NCBI GenBank assembly: GCA_965248675.1
Contig: CBDFJZ010000007.1
Coordinates: 434,001-498,000 of the forward strand
DNA: 64,000 nt
Origin: UBA6627 sp965248675
GTDB lineage: Bacteria; Chloroflexota; Dehalococcoidia; UBA2979
Direction of reading: 5' to 3'
The position numbers and the translations under genes were made by a program. The notes beneath the pieces were generated by a model. That model ran no database searches. It was not told the origin of the DNA and saw only the letters and a program-made list of their open reading frames with translations. Position 1 is the stretch's first letter. Every line of letters starts with the position of its first letter. Below, one piece after another: positions 18,834 to 26,331 of this stretch.

Positions 18834-19956
18834 TGCGTGCTGCTTCGGCGAAACGCGCCGGATCGAACGCGGCGAGGTCGAGCGTGTCGGTCGAGCCGTC
18901 GAGGATCAGCTCCGCGATCGCCTTGCCGCTCGGCGGGGACTGGAGGATGCCCTGGCGACCGTGCCCAGTCGCGAGGTAGGCGCCCTCGATACCCGGCACC
19001 GGCCCCATGATCGGGATCGCGTCGGCCGAAAGTGGACGGAGGCACGCGGTCTGCTCAATTAGCTCCGCGCCGGCCAATGCCGATGCGAAGCCGACGCCGA
19101 ATTCGAGAATCTCATCGCGCGCTTCGCGGGTCGGGCCGCGATCGAATCCGACGCGTTCCTCGGTCGTTCCGAGAAAGACGACGCCTTCTGCTTTGACCAG
19201 CGCGTAGTTGCCACCGCGCCCGAAGCTGAACGGTGTGAGTTGCTCGGCCGGTCGGACCTTGACGATCTGACCTTTGAGCGGTTCCACCGGGATCGGAATG
19301 CCGAGCCATTCCCCGGCGGCCGAAGACCACGGGCCCATCGCGACGACGACCGAATCGGCCTCGACGACTTCACTCGCGACCCGAACGCCGGTCACGTGAC
19401 CGGCGTTGATCTCGAGGCCGCGAACCTCGCCGCTGCGCACGGTCGCGCCCATCCGCTCGGCGGCGGTGACGAGGGCGAGCGAATATCGATAGGCGTCGAC
19501 GTGCGCCGACGGTTCGAGGAGGACGGCCCCCCGTGCGTTGCCGCCATCGACCCAGCCAGACAGCTCGTGCAGCTCCTCCGGGGTGATCCAGCGATCCGGG
19601 CGGCCGGCCTCGGATAGCGCGGCAGCGGCGGCGCGAGCGTCCCGCTCCTCCTCCTCGGTGACGGCGATCGCCGCGCGTGGCGTGTGCTGGTAGCCGTAGT
19701 CGACGCCGGACTCCTCGGGCAGCACAGTCGCCAGCTCCCCCTGCATCTCGTAGCCGAGACGCTGCAGCTCGAAGACCGGACTGTCCGAGGTGTGCGGCAG
19801 CGGCGGCGTGAGGACGCCCGCCGCGGCGCCCGAGGCGCCGGCGGCGACGGCGTCCGACTCGATGATCGTGGCCGCCACGCCACGCTTCGCGAGGTGGTAC
19901 GCGATCGACCCCCCGATCACCCCGGCACCGCAGATCACGACCTGATCCGGCATCAC
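18826..19956 (-). CDS. FAD-dependent amine/D-amino-acid oxidase (DadA/PuuB/ThiO family)
   Basis: A 376-residue flavoprotein of the DAO family. The dinucleotide-binding motif VVICGAGVIGGSIAYHLAKR is at the N-terminus. ASGAAAGVL (second FAD contact), VVAMGPWSS and the C-terminal YLATGHGRQGILQSPPSGKA complete the FAD site. These enzymes oxidise a primary or secondary amine to an imine with release of H2O2 or transfer to a quinone. The gene lies nine bases after an enoyl-CoA hydratase gene and overlaps the glutamine-synthetase-like gene, so all are in one transcript. Sarcosine or glycine oxidase, D-amino-acid dehydrogenase and gamma-glutamylputrescine oxidase remain possible. Confidence 0.87.
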   Translation of the reverse strand: MMPDQVVICGAGVIGGSIAYHLAKRGVAATIIESDAVAAGASGAAAGVLTPPLPHTSDSPVFELQRLGYEMQGELATVLPEESGVDYGYQHTPRAAIAVTEEEERDARAAAAALSEAGRPDRWITPEELHELSGWVDGGNARGAVLLEPSAHVDAYRYSLALVTAAERMGATVRSGEVRGLEINAGHVTGVRVASEVVEADSVVVAMGPWSSAAGEWLGIPIPVEPLKGQIVKVRPAEQLTPFSFGRGGNYALVKAEGVVFLGTTEERVGFDRGPTREARDEILEFGVGFASALAGAELIEQTACLRPLSADAIPIMGPVPGIEGAYLATGHGRQGILQSPPSGKAIAELILDGSTDTLDLAAFDPARFAEAARSG

Positions 19957-19965
19957 AACTCCTCG

Positions 19966-20745
19966 CTAGTCGCGCGGCCGATCGAGGAAAGCACGCATCG
20001 CGTCGCGCGGCTCGTCGTGTTCCCACGTCGCCTCGAAGATGTCGATGCTTGCCGCGATCGCGTCGTCGATCGGCAGTCGCTCCCACTTCGCGATGAGCCG
20101 TTTCTGCGCGCGGATCGCGCGCGGCCCGTTCGCGAGCATCGAAGTCAGCCAGCGCTCGACGACGCCGTCGAGCGCATCGCGCGGGACGACGCGTTCGAGC
20201 AGGCCCGCACGCTGGGCCTCGTACGCGTCCCACGACTCGCCGGTGTAGACGAGCTCGCGCGCCCGGCCCCAGCCGACGATCGACGGCAGCAGCGCCGCCT
20301 CGATCACCGAGGGCAGGCCGACACGCACCTCGGGCATGCCGAAGGTGCTGCGGTCGGTCGCGACGCGGAGGTTGCAGGCGGCGGCGATCTCGAGCCCGCC
20401 ACCGAGGCAGTAGCCATCGATCTTCGCGATCACGGGCACCGGCAGTTCGCGGATCGCATGGCAGGCCTCGTGCAGCGTCGTGATGAAGCTGCGTGCGGAC
20501 GCCGGTTCGAGCGCGACCATCTCTGTGATGTCTGCTCCACCGATGAACGCGCGATCGCCGGCGCCGGTGAGGACGGCGGCTCGGAACTCCCCGTCACCCG
20601 CGAGTTCGAGGAACGTGTCGCGCAACCGCTCGGTGCGGGCGCGTCCGAGGATGTTCAGCTTGCGCTGGTAGTCGACAGTGACCGTCGCGACGCGGCCGTT
20701 CGGACGGTCGTCGATGTCGACACGAACGTCGTCCGTTGCTGTCAT
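19966..20745 (-). CDS. Enoyl-CoA hydratase/isomerase family protein
   Basis: A 259-residue crotonase-fold protein. The oxyanion-hole region FIGGADITEMV and the central VIAKIDGYCLGGGLEIAAAC are typical; the first catalytic Glu (GGGLE) and the second (GMPEVRVGLPS) are both present, unlike in most other members in this window. Expected to hydrate an enoyl-CoA or a related substrate. The ATG at 20745 was chosen over an in-frame ATG at 20805 because family homology begins there. It sits 28 bases after the CaiB-type gene and nine bases before the FAD oxidase, so likely cotranscribed. Confidence 0.87.
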   Translation of the reverse strand: MTATDDVRVDIDDRPNGRVATVTVDYQRKLNILGRARTERLRDTFLELAGDGEFRAAVLTGAGDRAFIGGADITEMVALEPASARSFITTLHEACHAIRELPVPVIAKIDGYCLGGGLEIAAACNLRVATDRSTFGMPEVRVGLPSVIEAALLPSIVGWGRARELVYTGESWDAYEAQRAGLLERVVPRDALDGVVERWLTSMLANGPRAIRAQKRLIAKWERLPIDDAIAASIDIFEATWEHDEPRDAMRAFLDRPRD

Positions 20746-20773
20746 CGCGTTATGTCCTGACTCTGCAGGCGCG

Positions 20774-21979
20774 CTAATCCTCGGCCGGTCCAACGGCGAG
20801 CACACCCCGCGCGACGAGGTCGTCCAGCTCCGCCTCGAGGAAGCCGACGTTTCCGAGGATCTCGCGGCTGTGCTGACCGGGCTTCGAGGCGCCGCGCTCG
20901 GCGCCGCCCGGGGTGCGCGAGTGCTTCACCGGGGTGTTCGAGACGGTCAGCTTCTCGCCCGTCCACGTCGGCAGCTCTCGCAGCATGTCGCGATGCTGGA
21001 CCTGCGGGTCGCGAACGGTGTCGGCGATCGTGTTCAGCGGGCCAACGAGGAACTCGTCCTTCAGCACCTCGAGCCAGTGCGCGCGCGGGTGCTTGCGGGT
21101 GGCCTCGAACATGATCGGCTGGAGCTGCTCGTAGTTCTTGGTGCGGAGGGCGTTCTCGGAGAAACGTTCGTCCACGGCGAGCTCGTCGGCGCCGATCATG
21201 CCGCAGAAGAGCTGCCAGTTGCGGTCACGCACACCAGCGAGCACGAACCAGGCGTCGCTCCCCGGGAACGCCTGGTGAGGGGTGCTGAGCGGGTGGCGGA
21301 GGCCGGCGCGCGGCTGCACCTCGCCGGTGGCGAAGTAGCGGATGACCGGGTTCTCCATGAGCGCGACCTGGCAGTCGAGCATGGCGACGTCGACGTGCTG
21401 ACCCTCGCCGCTCTGAGCACGCTCGACGAGTGCCGAGAGCACGCCGATGGTCGTGTACATGCCGCCGGCCATGTCGCCGATCGAATAGCCGGCCCTCGAG
21501 GGGAGCGGGTCGCTCTCGTGGCCGGTCGTGCTCATCAGCGCGCCCATGCCCTGCACGATGATGTCAACGGCGCCGCGCTCACGGTAGGGGCCGGTCTGGC
21601 CAAACCCGGAGGTCGAGGCGTAGACGAGCGCGGGGTTGACCTCGCGCATCTGCTCGTAGCCGAAGCCGAGGCGGTCCATCGTTCCCGGCGAGAAGTTCTC
21701 GGCCAGCACGTCCGCGCGCTTCACGAGGCGGTGGACGATCTCGGTCGCCTCGGGGGCCTTGAGGTCGAGCATGATGCTCTTCTTGCCTCGGTTGAGGGAG
21801 AAGAAGTAGGTGCTGACGCCGTGGACGTAGGGGCCGTTGCTGCGGCGGCGCTCGGTCTGGGAGGTGGTTTCGATCTTCCAGACGTCGGCGCCGAGGTCGG
21901 CGAGGATCATGACCCCGTAGGGGCCGGCGAGGGCCCAGGTGAAGTCGAGCACGGTGATGCCTGAGAGTGGGCCGGTCAT
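20774..21979 (-). CDS. CaiB/BaiF family CoA-transferase (family III)
   Basis: A 401-residue protein moving CoA between carboxylic acids. Seen: GITVLDFTWALAGPYG at the start, ADLGADVWKIE, SLNRGKKSIMLDLK, the FSPGTMDRLGFGY and SGFGQTGPY segments, and GYSIGDMAGGMY, whose Asp matches the acyl-carrying Asp of formyl-CoA transferase. GQHVDVAMLD follows. The start at 21979 has GGAG with good spacing, and a longer in-frame extension to 22243 lacks homology. Length normal. Substrate unknown; coupling to hydratases suggests an acyl-CoA degradation step. Confidence 0.92.
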   Translation of the reverse strand: MTGPLSGITVLDFTWALAGPYGVMILADLGADVWKIETTSQTERRRSNGPYVHGVSTYFFSLNRGKKSIMLDLKAPEATEIVHRLVKRADVLAENFSPGTMDRLGFGYEQMREVNPALVYASTSGFGQTGPYRERGAVDIIVQGMGALMSTTGHESDPLPSRAGYSIGDMAGGMYTTIGVLSALVERAQSGEGQHVDVAMLDCQVALMENPVIRYFATGEVQPRAGLRHPLSTPHQAFPGSDAWFVLAGVRDRNWQLFCGMIGADELAVDERFSENALRTKNYEQLQPIMFEATRKHPRAHWLEVLKDEFLVGPLNTIADTVRDPQVQHRDMLRELPTWTGEKLTVSNTPVKHSRTPGGAERGASKPGQHSREILGNVGFLEAELDDLVARGVLAVGPAED

Positions 21980-22306
21980 GTGAGGGCTCCTCGATTGGCT
22001 ACTGCGAACTCCGGCAGCGGGGATCTGCGAGTGCGGCAAAACGCTCCTCGTCGCGTCGATAGAAATCCTGAAGAGCTGGGTCATGCTCGACGGGGCTCCG
22101 TTCGCCGCCTTCGGAGGAGTTTGCACGGTTAAGCGGACCCCGCCCACCCGCCCCGTATGCCTGCCGGGGGTTCGCCCCCGCACCTCCGCTCCGCAGGCGC
22201 TTCGCTGTTCCTGCTGACCGCAGAGTTGCGGCCGTCGTACCAACGACGACTCGAACAGCGAAGATCGCCGCTGGCAGGCGCGAAGCGTCCCAAAGGAGTC
22301 GAAGAC
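21980..22306. other. Gene-free stretch with a nested GC hairpin
   Basis: No supported reading frame. The notable element is a nested hairpin: outer arms GCCTGC (22159-22164) and GCAGGC (22193-22198), and an inner perfect stem CGGGGG-TTCG-CCCCCG (22165-22180), an extra-stable UUCG tetraloop in RNA. It could terminate the upstream enoyl-CoA hydratase transcript on the minus strand or stabilise an end, but no T-run follows. Confidence 0.45.
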
Positions 22307-23068
22307 TCAGCGGCCGGTGACCTTCTTGGTGGCGTTGCGGAAGCGCTCCGTCTGCTCGGGGCTACCTCGCAGCTCGCGGTTCGCCTCGGTCTCCGCCCGC
22401 TCGGCGTCGCCCGACAACGTCGCGAGGTCGATCACCCGCTTCGACTCTCGCACCGAACCCGCCGAGTGCCCCGCGATCGTCTCGGCCATCTCGAGGGCGG
22501 CTGGTAGCAGCTCGTCGGGTGCGTGGAGCGAGCTGACGAGGCCGGCGTCGAGCGCTTCTTGCGCCTCGAACTTGCGGGCGGTGAAGATCCACTCCTTCGC
22601 CTTCGACGCGCCGACGAGGCGCGGCAGCGTCGCGGCCGCGACGACGAGGCCGTACTCGGCGCCCGGCAGACGGAACGTCGCGGTCTCCGAGGCCACCCGA
22701 ATGTCGCAGGCGACCGCGAGGCGGGCGCCGCCGCCGTAGCAGTAGCCGTTGATCGCGGCGATCACGGGCAACGGCGTTCTCGAGAGCTCGTCGGTACCCG
22801 CGAGTCGCTCTCCCGGCGGTGGCAGTCTCTCGGCCGCCAGTTCGACGCCGCTCATCTCCAGCATGTCGCCGCCAGCGCAGAAAGCCTGCTCGCCGGCGCC
22901 GGTCACGACGATCACACTTGCGCCCTCGGGCTCCGCCCGCCGGACCGCGTCCCCGAGCATGTGGTTCAACGCCGCGTTCAACGCGTTGTGCCGCTCAGGG
23001 CGGTTCAGGGTGAGCAGCAGGACATCGCCCCGCCGCTCCTCGAGGACCGGGGTGCTCTGGTCAGTCAT
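22307..23068 (-). CDS. Enoyl-CoA hydratase/isomerase family protein
   Basis: A 253-residue crotonase-fold protein with FCAGGDMLEMSG (oxyanion hole) and NGYCYGGGARLAVACDIRVA. The first catalytic Glu of enoyl-CoA hydratase is replaced by Arg in GGGARL, whereas the second (LPGAEYGL) is kept, so the reaction may be isomerisation, decarboxylation or thioester hydrolysis rather than hydration. The ATG at 23068 has GGAGG eight bases upstream; a GTG at 23095 is an alternative. Same-strand neighbours are a Nudix gene upstream and a CaiB-type gene downstream. Confidence 0.85.
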   Translation of the reverse strand: MTDQSTPVLEERRGDVLLLTLNRPERHNALNAALNHMLGDAVRRAEPEGASVIVVTGAGEQAFCAGGDMLEMSGVELAAERLPPPGERLAGTDELSRTPLPVIAAINGYCYGGGARLAVACDIRVASETATFRLPGAEYGLVVAAATLPRLVGASKAKEWIFTARKFEAQEALDAGLVSSLHAPDELLPAALEMAETIAGHSAGSVRESKRVIDLATLSGDAERAETEANRELRGSPEQTERFRNATKKVTGR

Positions 23069-23127
23069 CAGGTTGTCCTCCAGTTGGTCGTCCACCGGGC
23101 GGGTCTAAGCGATCCGCGTGGTGATCG

Positions 23128-23674
23128 CTAAACCTCGGCGCCCGACGATAACAATTGCCTGGGCCGACGGTCAGGGAGCGTCGGTCTGAGCCGCCCGTTC
23201 GCGATCCCATGCTCTCCAACAGTCTCAGGCGGCCGCGCCATCTCGTTGAACCGGATCGGGTCCGCCGGCCAACCGCGCTCGTGGGCGGCGACCACGAGAC
23301 GAGCCAGCTGGAGCGGACGCACCGACTGGCGTGCGAGACCGCTGATCGGGAGCCACACCGCTGTATAGCTACCCATCTCGGCAGGGGCCAGGCCGATCAT
23401 CTCAGTTCCCTCGCCCGTGCCGAATTCGCCGCCGAGGATCGTCGCCGAGAAGTGGTACTGTTCAGCGCCGTTGCGGCTGACGACCGCCACCAGCCGGTCG
23501 ACGGCGATCGTCAAGCCAAGCTCTTCATGTATCTCTCGGATGGCGGCTTGCTCGGTCGACTCGTTGTCCTCGACCTGTCCGCCGGGAAAGAGGTATAAAG
23601 ACGTCGTCGCCGCGGTTGCGGTGGATCAACGCGACTTTGTCGTTCTTCGTCACGATGGCAGCCGCACGCGTCAT
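23128..23674 (-). pseudogene. Nudix hydrolase with one frameshift
   Basis: The ATG at 23674 (GGAG eight bases upstream) opens MTRAAAIVTKNDKVALIHRN, and the protein then changes frame near 23600-23610 to LYLFPGGQVEDNESTEQAA and IREIHEELGLTIAVDRLVAV, a complete Nudix box, ending at 23128. The 547-base span needs one extra base removed; the product is then 181 residues, normal for the family. The box is intact, so the break may be a sequence error. Cleaves an unidentified nucleoside diphosphate derivative. Confidence 0.75.
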
Positions 23675-23787
23675 CGCAGTCTCCGGCTCCACCGCCCACT
23701 TCAGCTAAGTATCGGCAACTATCGACGGCGTGAGTGCTGCACCTCAAGCGAGACAATAGACTCCGCGGCCGCGCCGCCAGCGATCGG

Positions 23788-26235
23788 TCACCGAGCGCCT
23801 TGCGGCTCGGTCGCCACGACGCCCGCGTCGATCAGCCACGCCTGGGCGTCGTCCCCGTAGCCAGCGAGGTTCAACGCTCGGCCGTTCCCATCGCCGAAGA
23901 GCGGCGCCGGCCCGACAACGCCATCGTTGCCGCGTCGCGACCGCCACGCCGTGCGAGTGTGCGGGAAGCGACCCATCTCTGCGTGGTCCACCCAGGCGAG
24001 CGTCTGGCGGGCCGCGAACTGGCGGTCCTCGAAGACCTCGGCCACGCTGAGCACGGCGCCGGCCGGGATCCCCGCGGCCTGCAGCTCGCGCATCGCATCG
24101 AGGTGATCGCGACCTGACGTCCACGCCTCGATCAACGGGTCGAGCTCGTCCTGTCGTTGGTGGCGGCCTGCCTCGGTCGCGTAGCGGGCGTCCTCGCCCA
24201 GCTCGGGATGGCCGATCGCGGTGGCGAGGCGGCGCCACTGGGCGTCGGTCTCGATCCCGATCGCGATCCATTCGTCGTCGCCGGCGCAGCGGTAGACGCC
24301 CTGAGGCGCGTGCCAGGCGTGGCGGTTGCCGATACGCGACTGACCGCGACCGTTCATCGTGACGTCCATCAGCGCCGGGGCGACGAGCTGGAGCTCGCCC
24401 TCGAGCATGGCGAGTTCGATGTACTGACCTTCCCCGCTGCGGCGACGGTGGCGGAGCGCAGCCATCGTCGCCAACGCGGCGGTCAGGCCGGCGCTCTGAT
24501 CGAGGTAGAACTGCGCCGGCTTGCCCGGCCCGCGATCGGGATAGCCGGTGAGGTGAGACATCCCGCTCATCGCGTCGATCCCGGGACCGTAGGAGCCGCG
24601 CGGCGCGTACGGCCCGGTCTTCCCGAACGCGGGCATCGAGGTGAGGATGATGTCCGGCTTCACCGCTTTGAGGTCCTCATAGTCGATCTTGAGGTTGCCA
24701 AGGACGCGCGGCGAGAAGTTCTCGATCACCACGTCGGCGGTCGCGACGAGTTTCAAGAACAACTCGCGACCGTCCGAATTCCCGAGGTCGATCGCCGCGT
24801 GGCGCTTGCCACGGTGCAGCTCGTTGAAGAGCGGCGCGCGGTTGTACGGCAGGTCCGGGGCGCCCTCGACCGGGGGCGGCGCCGCCTGGTTGACGGCCCC
24901 GCGCGCGCGCGGCGATTCGACCTTGATCACCTCGGCGCCCATGTCCGCGAAAACGCAGCCCGCGATCGGACCGGCAACCGCGGTCGACAGTTCGAGCACG
25001 CGGAGGCCGGCGAGCGCCCGATCTCCCTTGCGCCGGCGGGCAAAGCGTCGGAGCGGGACGGGCTCCAGGGGCTTCACGGGGGTTTCCGATCGCTCCAAGC
25101 TGCTGAGGATCTCGTCGGTGTGCTCGCCCAGGATCGGCGCGCGCTCTGCGCGCCACGGGGTGGCGGTGAGCCGCGCCGGCCCGCCGGGTTGGCGCATCCT
25201 CGGCGCGGCCGGGTGATCGAGCTCCACGAGGAAGTCACGAGCCTCGAGGTGCGGGTCGCTGAGGATCTCCTCGGGTGTCAGCACCTCGGTGAACGGCAGG
25301 CGGAGCTCCTGGGCGCGGCGGACGACCTCGAACTTGTCCTTGTCCGCCATCCAGGCATCCATCGCCGCATCGATCGCGTCGGCGTTGCCGTTGGGCATGT
25401 CGAGCAGGTCCTCGAGGCCGACGCCTGGCATGAGCACGGCGAGCAGATCGGCGTTGCGGTTGTTGCTGTGCGCGTGCACGTAGCCGTTGAGGCAGGGCCG
25501 CACGGTCGAGGGGTACGGGTTGTGGGGGTTCGAGAACATCAGCCGCGTGCCGCGCCGGACGAGTAGCTCACGATCGAAGTGATAGATCTGCGCGACGCCG
25601 CCGAGCAGGAAGAACGCGGCATCGATCGCCGCCACGTCAAAGTGATCGCCGTCGCCCGTCGCGTCGCGGTGTGTGAGTCCGGTCATCACGGCGGCGGCCG
25701 CGTGCAGCGAGGCGTGGGTCAACACGAGGTCGTCGTACGGCTTGACCGGCGCGCGGTCCGGATCGCCGGTCAGCTTGAGGTAACCGCCGAGCGCCACGTC
25801 GACGATCTCGTTGCCGACGTAACCGGCGTGTGGCCCGTCCTGCCCGAAGTGCGTGATCGAGGCCATCACGAGATCGGCCTTCGTCTCGATCAGGTCGCTG
25901 TAGGCGAGGCCGCGCTCGGCGAGGTAGCCGGCTTCGAAGCTCTCGATTACGGCATCGGAGGTGGCGACGAGGCGGCGGAGATCGCCGCGGCCCACCTCGG
26001 ACTCGAGGTCGAGCACGACGCTACGCTTGCCGGCGTTGAGGTGGAGGTGGCGAGCACTCGTCTCGGGGTGCGGATCGTCGCCCGGGAATGGCGGCATCGT
26101 GCGCACCGGGTCGCCCTCGGGTGGTTCGATCTTCAGCACGTCAGCGCCAAGGCCAGCGAGCAGCCGGCCAGCGTAGTTGAAGCTGCCCTGGGTCAGGTCG
26201 AGGACGCGCAGGCCGTCGAGGGCTCCGTCGGACAT
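23788..26235 (-). CDS. Tandem two-domain CaiB/BaiF CoA-transferase
   Basis: An 815-residue fusion of two family III CoA-transferase units. Unit 1 starts at GLRVLDLTQGSFNYAGRLLA, with LNAGKRSVVLDLES and a PYDDLVLTHASLH segment where the catalytic Asp is expected. Unit 2 starts near residue 400 at GLRVLELSTAVAGPIAGCVF, with ELHRGKRHAAIDLGN and FYLDQSAGLTAALATMAA, also with an Asp. In known enzymes two separate chains interlock as a dimer, so a fusion may make a pseudo-dimer in which one unit has become structural (inference). The start at 26235 is where homology begins. A TATACT-like -10 (minus strand, 26275-26280) lies about 40 bases upstream. Confidence 0.9.
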   Translation of the reverse strand: MSDGALDGLRVLDLTQGSFNYAGRLLAGLGADVLKIEPPEGDPVRTMPPFPGDDPHPETSARHLHLNAGKRSVVLDLESEVGRGDLRRLVATSDAVIESFEAGYLAERGLAYSDLIETKADLVMASITHFGQDGPHAGYVGNEIVDVALGGYLKLTGDPDRAPVKPYDDLVLTHASLHAAAAVMTGLTHRDATGDGDHFDVAAIDAAFFLLGGVAQIYHFDRELLVRRGTRLMFSNPHNPYPSTVRPCLNGYVHAHSNNRNADLLAVLMPGVGLEDLLDMPNGNADAIDAAMDAWMADKDKFEVVRRAQELRLPFTEVLTPEEILSDPHLEARDFLVELDHPAAPRMRQPGGPARLTATPWRAERAPILGEHTDEILSSLERSETPVKPLEPVPLRRFARRRKGDRALAGLRVLELSTAVAGPIAGCVFADMGAEVIKVESPRARGAVNQAAPPPVEGAPDLPYNRAPLFNELHRGKRHAAIDLGNSDGRELFLKLVATADVVIENFSPRVLGNLKIDYEDLKAVKPDIILTSMPAFGKTGPYAPRGSYGPGIDAMSGMSHLTGYPDRGPGKPAQFYLDQSAGLTAALATMAALRHRRRSGEGQYIELAMLEGELQLVAPALMDVTMNGRGQSRIGNRHAWHAPQGVYRCAGDDEWIAIGIETDAQWRRLATAIGHPELGEDARYATEAGRHQRQDELDPLIEAWTSGRDHLDAMRELQAAGIPAGAVLSVAEVFEDRQFAARQTLAWVDHAEMGRFPHTRTAWRSRRGNDGVVGPAPLFGDGNGRALNLAGYGDDAQAWLIDAGVVATEPQGAR

Positions 26236-26274
26236 GGCTGCCTTTCGTACTCGGCCGTCGCGTGCGACCGCCGG

Positions 26275-26280
26275 AGTATA
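26275..26280 (-). promoter_or_regulatory. Possible -10 element before the tandem CoA-transferase gene
   Basis: Read on the minus strand the bases give TATACT, five of six matches to TATAAT, 39 bases before the ATG at 26235. No clear -35 was identified. Tentative. Confidence 0.22.
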
Positions 26281-26331
26281 AGAGCGACCGACATCACAAC
26301 GCTCCGGCTGCAACGAGACGGTCACCCGCCG

